This document shows, piece after piece, positions 58,101 through 64,000 of a DNA stretch of 64,000 nucleotides. The stretch comes from Vicinamibacterales bacterium (GTDB lineage Bacteria; Acidobacteriota; Vicinamibacteria; Vicinamibacterales; 2-12-FULL-66-21), in contig DASXLB010000066.1 of NCBI GenBank assembly GCA_036496585.1, positions 122,724 to 186,723 of the forward strand, in the 5' to 3' direction. The stretch's first letter is position 1, and each line of letters begins with the position of its first letter. Under the pieces are notes generated by a model. It did no database searches, was not told where the DNA came from, and saw nothing but the letters and a program-made list of their open reading frames with translations. A program made the position numbers and the translations under genes.

Positions 58101-58886
58101 CCGGTAGCGCCGCGCTTTGGCCGCCTGCCGCTTCAGCGCCCCGCGCTGCTTCTCGACCTCGAAGATGATGTCGTCGACACGGGTCAGGTTCTGCTGCGCC
58201 GCTTCGAGCTTCAACTCGGCGGCGCGGCGGCGCGACTTGTACTTGGTCACGCCGGCCGCTTCTTCGATCAACTGCCGCCGATCGGTCGGACGGGCGCTGA
58301 GGATCTGCCCGATCTTGCCCTGCTCGATGACCGCGTAGGCCTTGATGCCGAGTCCCGCGTCCATCAGCAGGTCCTGAACGTCCTTCAGCCGCACGACCTC
58401 GCCGTCGATCAGATATTCGCTCTCGCCCGAGCGATACAGCCGCCGCGACAGCTCCACGTCGCGAACGATCAGCGGATCGACCGCGTCCGGGTCGAGCGGC
58501 TCCGCCGATCCCGGCACCCCTGCCGGCACTTCGACGACCAGCTCCCCGGCCGCGGCAGCCACCGCCGCCTCGCCGCGCGGCAGCACCCACGGTTTCACGG
58601 AGCCGTTGCCGGGCACGCGCGAGGCCACGCCGCTCAGCCGCAACCGCACTTCCGCCGCGGACGTGGGCTTCCGTGCGTCGCTCCCCTGAAAAATGATGTC
58701 CTGCATGTGCTCGCCGCGCAGGCTCTTGGCGCTCTGCTCGCCGAGCACCCAGGTAATGGCGTCGACCACGTTGCTCTTGCCGCACCCATTGGGACCGACG
58801 ATGGCGGTCACCCCGGTATCGAACGCAAGCTCCGAGCGCTCGGCAAAGCTCTTGAAGCCGGAAATTTCGAGGCGATTTAAACGCAT
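55176..58886 (-). CDS. smc: chromosome segregation protein SMC
   Basis: 1236 residues, normal for bacterial SMC. The N-terminal ATPase head has Walker A GPNGCGKSN (31-39). It is followed by long coiled coils, a hinge near 530-650 (VDVDRQFERGLDAALGDLL), a second coiled coil, and the C-terminal head with signature QLLSGGEKALTAMALMF and Walker B FCLLDEIDAPLDDANI. It dimerises at the hinge and, with ScpAB, condenses and aligns chromosomes. The ATG at 58886 begins MRLNRLEISGFKSF. A 351-bp structured gap lies upstream. Confidence 0.96.
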   Translation of the reverse strand: MRLNRLEISGFKSFAERSELAFDTGVTAIVGPNGCGKSNVVDAITWVLGEQSAKSLRGEHMQDIIFQGSDARKPTSAAEVRLRLSGVASRVPGNGSVKPWVLPRGEAAVAAAAGELVVEVPAGVPGSAEPLDPDAVDPLIVRDVELSRRLYRSGESEYLIDGEVVRLKDVQDLLMDAGLGIKAYAVIEQGKIGQILSARPTDRRQLIEEAAGVTKYKSRRRAAELKLEAAQQNLTRVDDIIFEVEKQRGALKRQAAKARRYRRLRDELRRWEKVQFAQKYRRLGEAIEAARTRLADARAREAAAAAHLAGVEAALEGLRLELTEADAHTTAAREAAHARELSIGRLQQQAAFDRQQVETLSASAAALDTEIAGLAARRDPARVEIEDRRAAATRAVDDKQRAAGALAAEEEAYAAATRTIEGLEADVEAARSEVYAAVTAATALRHAMEHAAAARVRIGELLAKLDVERHDLQLEAERASQDRAVAEEGLRTAGAAMETLHLDRAARESQLSVARPSRDALVREMRSREHDLAGVSARLTSLEELEAARAEYGDGARMVLAESGEALRHLGSVADYVDVDRQFERGLDAALGDLLQHVVVRTHEDAVAGLQFARERAAGRVSFLVAGDDPAAAVRQLVSSVRFAGSRDEARRIALETGGVAATADGEVFHGVDRVEWGARAEARSILTTKREIKELRERADAEETHLARQREEAASLDVAIAAAESAIAALAAELHRQEKAIVGYELQQSAGREASERVARKQEQIGVERRSAGDELRTQELREEEAGQSIQRIEAEQKAADEQLSSAQRRLFEGREAAANQAGVTAEAKAAHAALVERSSALTIEVQRLEEAARELEARFVNRSDELQRHTAHREQLRGGIAAAERQLDEDLRTFDDLKDQVRAADDASQELRGRFEAQDAQIREARRALEAVRDQASGLEVQRATAESDLSHLATACQDTVQATLDEVASEVEQMEREGLEAHEMPEGSEAGEGDEGAAEGSVEPPADLAASPAQAAPARTLTPDEMVGDLRQKIERMGAVNMMAIDQFDDLESRHTFLTAQRKDLVDSIASTNDAIRKIDKTTRERFQEAFTVINQNFERTFTTLFGGGKAGLVLLDDSDALESGIDIIASPPGKRLQSIQLLSGGEKALTAMALMFAIFEYRPSPFCLLDEIDAPLDDANIGRFVEMLQGMQQHTQFILITHNRKTMEIADRLYGVTMEEPGVSKLISVQMN

Positions 58887-59237
58887 ATTAGATTCGTTGT
58901 CGGGTCTGCACGACCCGGCCTACCCGTTTGTTGTCCGGTCGAAAACACGACGATCGACCAGCCCGCAGACCGGACGTGTCAGGTCCGGCCACACCTCTTC
59001 CCAAGGAAGCGGCTGGGTTCGCTTCGACCAGCAAACTTGTGTGGAGACGACGACTGGACAAACGACCGTTGAAGCCCGGCTCCCAACATCCCGCGGCGCG
59101 GGATGGCCCCTGGGGTCCGGTAAACGGTCGTCAGTCTAACAATGCCCCATACCTAGGGGCAAGCACTATCTGAGGGCACAAGTAATAGGTGCAGTGCCCC
59201 AGTTCGATGACACCGCCGGCGGCGCGATGGCTGCCGG
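58887..59237. other. ORF-free gap with many perfect stems; candidate structured RNA or long smc leader
   Basis: No ORF worth calling lies between smc and ctpA. Stems visible are: 58899-58906 with 58912-58919; 58933-58940 with 58968-58975; a three-way junction closed by CCACAC 58989-58994 with GTGTGG 59039-59044, holding hairpins 58997-59009 and 59012-59032; a 14-bp helix 59052-59056/59062-59070 with 59123-59136, enclosing ATCCCGC/GCGGGAT at 59088-59104; GCCCC/GGGGC at 59144-59160; and 59170-59202. On the minus strand TTGCCC (59162) and TAGACT (59138) form a weak promoter. The strand of any RNA is undecided. Confidence 0.5.
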
Positions 59238-60872
59238 TTACTGGCCGTTTGGCGCGCCCCCCCGGGTTGACGTGCGGGTCTTCGAGAGCTCCGTCAGTTT
59301 GATCGCCTCGGGGAACTGTGCGAGCCCGAACTGCGCCTGCGGATCGTGGGTGACCAGGTTCTTCTGGGCTTCGGCCACGCCGAACAGCGCGCTGTCGATT
59401 TCGAAGTGGATCATGCCGCGGACGAACTCGGCGTCCTTGGTCCACGCGTCTTCGTCGATCCGGATCTTCTGTTCGACGAGTGACTGCTTGAAGTCGGCGA
59501 CCATCGCGTCGGTGACCGCGAAGCCGCGGCTCACCTGCTTGCGCCCGGCCGAGGCGGCGCTCATGCGCGTGTCCCCTTCGGCGGTGAAGCGCTCGGCGAA
59601 ATTGGCGAAGGCGCCGCGCTGATACAGCGAGCGCCCGAACCGCGTCGGATTGAAGCCCTCGACGGGGCCCGCGAAGAACCGATCCGGCTCGATGCCGCCG
59701 CCGCCGTACACCTTCCGCCCGGCGTCGGTGTACTTGAGCTGCGCCGGATTGTGGTCGCGTTTCTCCGTCTGATCACGCAGCGTGTAGGTCAGATACTCGT
59801 CGAAGGCGTTGTCCCACGGCCGCTGGATCATCCGGCCGCTCGGCGTGAAGTAGCGGCCGGTCGTCAAGGCCAGGCCTGCCTTCTCCGAGATCGTATAGAC
59901 CGACTGCACGAGGGCCTTGCCGAAGGTCGTCTCCCCGACGATCAGCGCGCGGTCGTGATCCTGCAGCGAGCCGGTGACGATCTCCGAGGCGCTCGCGCTG
60001 TTGCGGTTGACGAGCACGATCATCGGCCCGCTGAAATCGGGCTCGTCCTGGCCGCGATAGTCGGCGTCGATGTTGGGGACGCGGCCGCGCGTGTAGACGA
60101 TCATGTCGCCGCGCGGCAGGAACCGGTTGGCGATGCGGATCGCCTGATCGAGCGGACCACCGGGGTTGCCGCGCAGGTCGAACACCAGGCGCTTCATCCC
60201 CTTGGCTTTCAGTGCGTCGATGGCGTCGCCGACCTCCTTCGCCGACGTCTCGGAGAAGTCACCCAGCTTGATGTAGCCGGTCTGCTGGTCGATCATGAAC
60301 ACGCCGCGAACGGTGACGATATTCACCTCGTCGCGTTCGACGTCCATGTCGATCAGCTTGTCGTAGCCAGGCCGGCGGATCGCGATGCCGACCTTGGTGC
60401 CCTTGGGGCCCTTCAGCTGCTTCGCGGTCTGCTCGGTCGTCCAGCCCTTCGCGTCTTCCCCTTTGACCTTGGCGATGACGTCGCCGCGGCGGATGCCGGC
60501 GCGATAGGCGGGCGATCCTTCGAAGAGCGACATCACGGTGACGTCGCCGTCGATCGTCTGGATCGAGAGGCCGATCCCGTAGTAGCGGCCTTCCTGGCGC
60601 TCGCGCATCTGCGCGTACTGCTTGGGGTCGAAAAAGCTCGAATGCGGATCGAGCGTCTGCAGCATGCCGCCAATCGCGTCATAGACGAGGCGGTCGGAGG
60701 GCAGCGGCTCGACGTACTCGCGGTCGACGGCGGTCAGCGCCGCGGTGAACACGCGGTATTGCTGGGAAATCTGGTCCTGGGTGGCCTGCGCAGTGCCGCC
60801 GTAGAAGCCGCCCGCCACCGCCGAGAGCAGGATGGCGAGGGCCGCGACCACGAAAAACCTGGGAGTACGCAT
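59238..60872 (-). CDS. CtpA-type S41 C-terminal processing peptidase
   Basis: 544 residues. A signal/anchor (about 5-27) is followed by the CTP N-domain ([19 protein letters not shown]), PDZ (about 95-175, [19 protein letters not shown]) and a peptidase core with the Ser in [12 protein letters not shown] and the Lys in [10 protein letters not shown]. It is a periplasmic tail-specific protease. About 120 extra C-terminal residues follow the core. ATG 60872 begins [13 protein letters not shown]; the long upstream frame is a tatA shadow. The TAGCAT box at 60885-60880 implies a one-base leader. Confidence 0.92.
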   Translation of the reverse strand: MRTPRFFVVAALAILLSAVAGGFYGGTAQATQDQISQQYRVFTAALTAVDREYVEPLPSDRLVYDAIGGMLQTLDPHSSFFDPKQYAQMRERQEGRYYGIGLSIQTIDGDVTVMSLFEGSPAYRAGIRRGDVIAKVKGEDAKGWTTEQTAKQLKGPKGTKVGIAIRRPGYDKLIDMDVERDEVNIVTVRGVFMIDQQTGYIKLGDFSETSAKEVGDAIDALKAKGMKRLVFDLRGNPGGPLDQAIRIANRFLPRGDMIVYTRGRVPNIDADYRGQDEPDFSGPMIVLVNRNSASASEIVTGSLQDHDRALIVGETTFGKALVQSVYTISEKAGLALTTGRYFTPSGRMIQRPWDNAFDEYLTYTLRDQTEKRDHNPAQLKYTDAGRKVYGGGGIEPDRFFAGPVEGFNPTRFGRSLYQRGAFANFAERFTAEGDTRMSAASAGRKQVSRGFAVTDAMVADFKQSLVEQKIRIDEDAWTKDAEFVRGMIHFEIDSALFGVAEAQKNLVTHDPQAQFGLAQFPEAIKLTELSKTRTSTRGGAPNGQ

Positions 60873-60879
60873 GGATCGA

Positions 60880-60885
60880 ATGCTA
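60880..60885 (-). promoter_or_regulatory. -10 box TAGCAT for ctpA
   Basis: On the minus strand TAGCAT predicts a start at 60873, one base before the ATG at 60872. It is divergent from the tatA box 16 bp away. Confidence 0.42.
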
Positions 60886-60900
60886 ACAGACTTCGAGGTG

Positions 60901-60906
60901 TATAAT
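60901..60906 (+). promoter_or_regulatory. -10 box TATAAT for tatA-tatC
   Basis: A perfect TATAAT predicts +1 at 60913, three bases before the tatA ATG at 60916. There is no Shine-Dalgarno. The -35 region does not match consensus. Confidence 0.6.
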
Positions 60907-60915
60907 TCGGGCACC

Positions 60916-61206
60916 ATGTTTGGCTCTGTCGGCACTCCGGAACTCATCATCATTTTCGTCATCGCCCTCATCGTGTTCGGACCGCGCAAGCTGCCGGAAC
61001 TCGGAAAATCGCTGGGTAAGAGCCTCGCCGAGTTCAAGCGCGCTTCCAACGAGCTCAAGAACACGCTCGACGAGGAAATCCGCTCGGAAGAGCGGAAGCA
61101 GGACAAGCAGGAGCCCCCGCGGGTCGCGGATTTCCACGACAGCGCTCCCGCGACCGGCACCGATCACTCAATCGGTAACGTGCCCCGCCAGAACGGCAGC
61201 GCGTAG
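60916..61206 (+). CDS. tatA: twin-arginine translocase subunit TatA/TatB
   Basis: 96 residues. One N-terminal membrane helix ([20 protein letters not shown]) is followed by the conserved hinge [20 protein letters not shown], an amphipathic helix and a polar tail. TatA polymerises to form the pore for folded Tat substrates. Only one such gene is present beside tatC, so it may serve both TatA and TatB roles. A substrate in this window is the Tat-tagged protein at 31844-32395. The gene probably has a leaderless start. Confidence 0.92.
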   Translation: MFGSVGTPELIIIFVIALIVFGPRKLPELGKSLGKSLAEFKRASNELKNTLDEEIRSEERKQDKQEPPRVADFHDSAPATGTDHSIGNVPRQNGSA

Positions 61207-61214
61207 GCGTCGCG

Positions 61215-62024
61215 ATGGCGCTCGTGCCGTTCCCCAGCGCCAGGTCCGGCGACGATGAAGATCCGGAGTCTGCCGATTCCGGATCGAAGATGTCGTTTCT
61301 GGAGCACCTGGACGAGCTCCGGAAACGCCTGATCTACATCTGCTGGTCCCTGCTGGCCGGATGCATCGTTTCCTACATCTTCATCCAGAAGATCTTCGAC
61401 TTCATCATGAAGCCGATGTACACGATGCTCGCGCAGCAGCCCAACGGCGGGGCCAAGCTGATGTTCACGAGCGGCGCCGAGCCGTTCATGCTCTACATCA
61501 AGATCGGCTTCATCGCCGGCGTCTTCATCGCGTCGCCGCTGATCCTCTATCAGGTGTGGAAATTCATCGCGCCCGGGCTCTACACCCAGGAGAAAAAGTT
61601 CGCGATTCCATTCGTGGTGCTCTCCACCGTGTTCTTCGTGCTCGGCGGGCTCTTTTCCCACTACGTCGCGTTTCCCTGGACGTGGGCATTCTTCGCCAGC
61701 TTCGCCAACGACTACATGGTTTTTGTGCCGAAGGTCGACGAGGCGTTCGGCATCTATTCGAAGATGCTGCTTGGGTTCGGCGTCATCTTCGAAATGCCGA
61801 CGCTCGTCTTCTTCCTCGCCCGCATGGGTGTCGTGACCGGCGGCTTCCTGCTCAAGCACTTCAAGTACGCCGTGCTCATCATTACAATCGTCGCCGCCGT
61901 CGTCAGCCCCGGCACCGACGCGATGTCCACGATTGTGTTCGCGGTGCCGATGCTGGCGCTCTACATCCTTAGTATTGCCATCGCCTTTATGTTCCAAAGG
62001 CGAAGGGACCCTGTAAAAAGTTGA
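61215..62024 (+). CDS. tatC: twin-arginine translocase subunit TatC
   Basis: 269 residues, six membrane helices. The cytoplasmic start MSFLEHLDELRKRLIY (residues 26-41) is the signal-recognition region. Also seen are ASPLILYQVWKFIAPGLYTQEKK (in parts), the conserved Glu in FGVIFEMPTLVFFLA and VVSPGTDAMSTIVFAVPML. It recognises RR signal peptides. It starts nine bases after tatA, so the two form an operon. The first 25 residues are a polar extension; the internal ATG at MSFLEH is a possible alternative start. Confidence 0.95.
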   Translation: MALVPFPSARSGDDEDPESADSGSKMSFLEHLDELRKRLIYICWSLLAGCIVSYIFIQKIFDFIMKPMYTMLAQQPNGGAKLMFTSGAEPFMLYIKIGFIAGVFIASPLILYQVWKFIAPGLYTQEKKFAIPFVVLSTVFFVLGGLFSHYVAFPWTWAFFASFANDYMVFVPKVDEAFGIYSKMLLGFGVIFEMPTLVFFLARMGVVTGGFLLKHFKYAVLIITIVAAVVSPGTDAMSTIVFAVPMLALYILSIAIAFMFQRRRDPVKS

Positions 62025-62051
62025 AAACAAACCGCCTGTCGGTCTAAACCT

Positions 62052-62080
62052 TTGACACGGCTGTCCCGGAGCTCTACCAT
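62052..62080 (+). promoter_or_regulatory. promoter of the OmpA-family gene
   Basis: TTGACA (62052-62057) and TACCAT (62075-62080) are separated by exactly 17 bp, the best sigma-70-like promoter in the window. The start near 62087 gives a 16-nt leader with GAGGTG before the ATG. Confidence 0.75.
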
Positions 62081-62102
62081 GGGATCGGATGAGGTGTAGG
62101 GT

Positions 62103-63839
62103 ATGAAACTGTCCATGGCCAAAGGGTGCCTGAAGGCCCTGGCCCCCGGCTGTGTCGTACTGGCGATGGCCGCTCCGGCCGCTGCCCAGACGACGGCGCA
62201 GCCACAGCCGGCTCAAGCACAGCCAGCCGCGGCCACGAGTTCCACAGAGACCCGCCCGGCAACGACCACGTTTCTCGGCGATACCGGCCTGTGGAACGTG
62301 CCGACCGCGGAGGTGCTCCCCGACCGCAAGTACTCGGTGAGCGCGTACCGCGTCAATTTTGACGATACCCAGGGGTTCAGCGATATCTCGCAGTGGCCGA
62401 TCACCTTCGGCTTCGGCCTGCGCAACAAGGCGGAGATCTTCGGCTCGTTCATCGCGGTGAATCGAGTCGACCGCGATATCCGGCCCCTCTTTCTCGCCGT
62501 GCAGCCCTTTGCCGGCGCCGCCGCGCCCGCCAGCCCGCTCGCGAGCACAGGCTGGAGCGGCAACGCCGTCGGCGACTTCTGGCTCGGCGCCAAGGTGAAC
62601 CTCTCTTCCGAATACGACCAGAAACCGGTGTCGGAGGCCCTGCGGTTCCTGGTGAAACTGCCGACGGGGAGCGTCGACAACGGTGCAAGCAGCGGCAAAG
62701 TCGACATCGCGTTCGACGGCATCGTCAGCAAGGAATTCAATCAGCGGGTCGAACTGTCCGGCTACGCGGGCTTCATCTTCCGGTCGGAGCCCGACGCCGT
62801 GGAGTCGACGAACGGATTCCGCTGGGGTTTCGGCGCTGGGCTGCCGTCGCGCAAGTCGCTCCGCCTTACCGCGGAACTGAGCGGCGAGGCGTACTCCAAG
62901 AGCACGCTGCACACGAAAGAACAGCTCAATGGCGACGACGGCTCCTTTCTGCCGTCGGGCTTCGCGTACAACGTGAAGTCGCCGGTGCAGATCGACCTCG
63001 GCCTCACCTGGCAGCATCAGAACGGCTTCTTCGCGGGCCTCGGCTGGACGTACCGGCCGACCGTCGATACGCGCAGCCAATACCTCAGCCAGTACGGCAA
63101 CGGCGCCGGCGACAAGATGGACATCGTCGGGCGCATCGGCTATCACCCGGGCGTGCGCGTCTATGTGCCACCCGCCCCGCCGGCGCCTCCCCCGCCGCCA
63201 GCCCCGACGGCGCCGCAGAACCGCCCGCCGACCGTGAAGGCGAGCTGCAATCCGTGCACGGTGTATGTCGGCAAGACGTCGACGGTCACAGCCGACGCGA
63301 CGGATCCTGATGGCGACACGTTGACTTGTACATGGAGCGCGCCCGCCGGATCGCTGACCTCGCCCAACGCGCGGCAGACGCCGTGGACGGCGCCGATGGT
63401 CGAGGGTCCGGTACCGGTGACCATTCGCTGCAGCGACGGCAAGGGCGGCACGGCGTCGGACGTCGTGACGATCCAGGTCATCAAGGAAGCTGTCAAGGAG
63501 ATCGTGTTCGAAGACGTGCACTTCGACTTCGACCGCTACAGCCTGCGGCCGGAAGCGGTGCGCGCGCTCGACGAGGCCGTTCGTTCGCTGCAGGACAACC
63601 CGAACCTGAAGATCACGATCGAAGGGCACACCTGCAACATCGGCACGGCGGAATACAACCTCGCGCTCGGTGACCGGCGCGCGAACGCGGTGCAGGCCTA
63701 CCTGGCCAGCCGCGGCATTGCCGCCAACCGCCTCAGCACCATCAGCTACGGCGAGGAACGTCCGAAGTACGACAACTCGCGTGAAGAAACCCGCCGGCTC
63801 AACCGCCGTGCGGCTCTCGTGGTGAACCTGCAGCGGTAA
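62103..63839 (+). CDS. OmpA-family outer-membrane protein
   Basis: 578 residues. A signal peptide (about 1-29, ending APAAAQ) leads into about 320 residues of alternating strands, likely a beta-barrel (TGLWNVPTAEVLPDRKYSVSAYR in parts; ITFGFGLRNKAEIFGSF). A Pro-rich linker (VPPAPPAPPPPPAPTAP) and a PKD/cadherin-like domain (about 376-460, ADATDPDGDTLTCTW) follow. The C-terminal OmpA domain has FDFDRYSLRP, ITIEGHTCN and YNLALGDRRANAVQAYL, which binds peptidoglycan. It should tie the outer membrane to the wall. It has a strong own promoter. Confidence 0.9.
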   Translation: MKLSMAKGCLKALAPGCVVLAMAAPAAAQTTAQPQPAQAQPAAATSSTETRPATTTFLGDTGLWNVPTAEVLPDRKYSVSAYRVNFDDTQGFSDISQWPITFGFGLRNKAEIFGSFIAVNRVDRDIRPLFLAVQPFAGAAAPASPLASTGWSGNAVGDFWLGAKVNLSSEYDQKPVSEALRFLVKLPTGSVDNGASSGKVDIAFDGIVSKEFNQRVELSGYAGFIFRSEPDAVESTNGFRWGFGAGLPSRKSLRLTAELSGEAYSKSTLHTKEQLNGDDGSFLPSGFAYNVKSPVQIDLGLTWQHQNGFFAGLGWTYRPTVDTRSQYLSQYGNGAGDKMDIVGRIGYHPGVRVYVPPAPPAPPPPPAPTAPQNRPPTVKASCNPCTVYVGKTSTVTADATDPDGDTLTCTWSAPAGSLTSPNARQTPWTAPMVEGPVPVTIRCSDGKGGTASDVVTIQVIKEAVKEIVFEDVHFDFDRYSLRPEAVRALDEAVRSLQDNPNLKITIEGHTCNIGTAEYNLALGDRRANAVQAYLASRGIAANRLSTISYGEERPKYDNSREETRRLNRRAALVVNLQR

Positions 63840-63844
63840 CGTCT

Positions 63845-64000
63845 GTGAGATTCATCCACCTCTACCTGGCTGCCTATTTCGTTCTGCTCTGCGGCGCCGG
63901 CCTGTCCTTGTGGCAGGCCGGCGTTCTCGCCGTTGTGCCGGCGTCGCTCGCCGTGCCCGTGGCTGTGGCCGCCGTTGCTCTCGGCGCGCTCCTGGCCGTC
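63845..64000 (+). CDS. N-terminal part of a membrane protein (3' cut)
   Basis: GTG at 63845 opens a frame that runs to the window end, 52 codons: VRFIHLYLAAYFVLLCGAGL and a further hydrophobic stretch (VLAVVPASLAVPVAVAAVAL). Two membrane helices are visible. It starts five bases after the OmpA-family stop, so it is probably co-transcribed. The family cannot be recognised from this fragment. Confidence 0.55.
   Translation, partial: MRFIHLYLAAYFVLLCGAGLSLWQAGVLAVVPASLAVPVAVAAVALGALLAV

Noticed and set aside
58887-59237. tmRNA, RNase P RNA or 6S RNA in the smc-ctpA gap
   Set aside because: No CCA end, no tag-peptide frame, no GAGGAAAGTCC-type RNase P core and no long central bubble as in 6S; only a split SRP-like motif was seen.
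61164-63629. An 821-codon minus-strand ORF opposite tatC and the OmpA-family gene
   Set aside because: Antisense shadow crossing two real genes and a strong plus-strand promoter; product composition is not protein-like.

Overview
The window is GC-rich, gene-dense bacterial chromosome. It fits an Acidobacteriota genome, probably of the Vicinamibacteria type. Two proteins match the 'VWFA-related Acidobacterial domain' architecture (1272-3347, 51108-53459). There is also a winged-helix/TolB-propeller fusion (40942-43029) and a pair of very large secreted M14-like peptidases, all of which are common in that phylum. The assignment rests on protein recognition and gene content only; there is no rRNA in the window. 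I found no tRNA, rRNA, insertion sequence, prophage or CRISPR array. The sequence reads as core chromosome with intact genes, and only the first and last genes are cut by the window edges.

Layout. 1-7304 holds envelope and stress genes: a DinB/YfiT-like protein, a small membrane protein, a VWA protein, an M24 peptidase, an HtrA protease and an unknown membrane protein. 7330-13511 holds a CYTH protein, a sugar nucleotidyltransferase/kinase pair resembling MurU/AmgK cell-wall recycling, a TIM-barrel isomerase, asnS and rimO. 13541-23440 is the translation/RNA cluster rimP-nusA-infB-rbfA-nrnA-truB-rpsO-pnp, with a hairpin-plus-U-tract leader before rimP. 23503-29823 holds a cupredoxin, then a LysR regulator directly followed by ureABC-EFG-D. 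29864-34073 holds a secreted HExxH protein, a fosmidomycin-resistance-type MFS pump, and a Tat-targeted small subunit with its GMC flavoprotein.

34093-38897 (minus) is a compact lysine/diaminopimelate operon, lysC-dapB-dapA-dapD-dapE, in which every junction overlaps. A strong terminator hairpin and a possible leader peptide lie in front of lysC. 39095-45667 holds a small orphan ORF, an amino-acid permease, the winged-helix/TolB protein, an RNB ribonuclease and a zinc phospholipase C-like protein. 45601-53459 holds the two tandem M14-like peptidases and a second VWA protein. 53469-58886 (minus) holds a TfoX-like protein, an M48 protease and smc. 59238-64000 holds a CtpA-type S41 protease, divergent tatA-tatC, an OmpA-family protein and a cut membrane gene.

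What stands out beyond the genes. (i) A 351-bp gene between ctpA and smc has no ORF but is packed with perfect stems, so it is a candidate structured RNA or long leader. (ii) Many start codons sit exactly where a -10 box predicts transcription to begin, which suggests common leaderless mRNAs. (iii) A short repeat, GTTGGGAATTG, recurs just upstream of three starts. (iv) Tandem repeats with 7- and 11-bp units lie in frame inside rimO and the winged-helix gene. (v) A terminator/attenuator-like leader precedes lysC.
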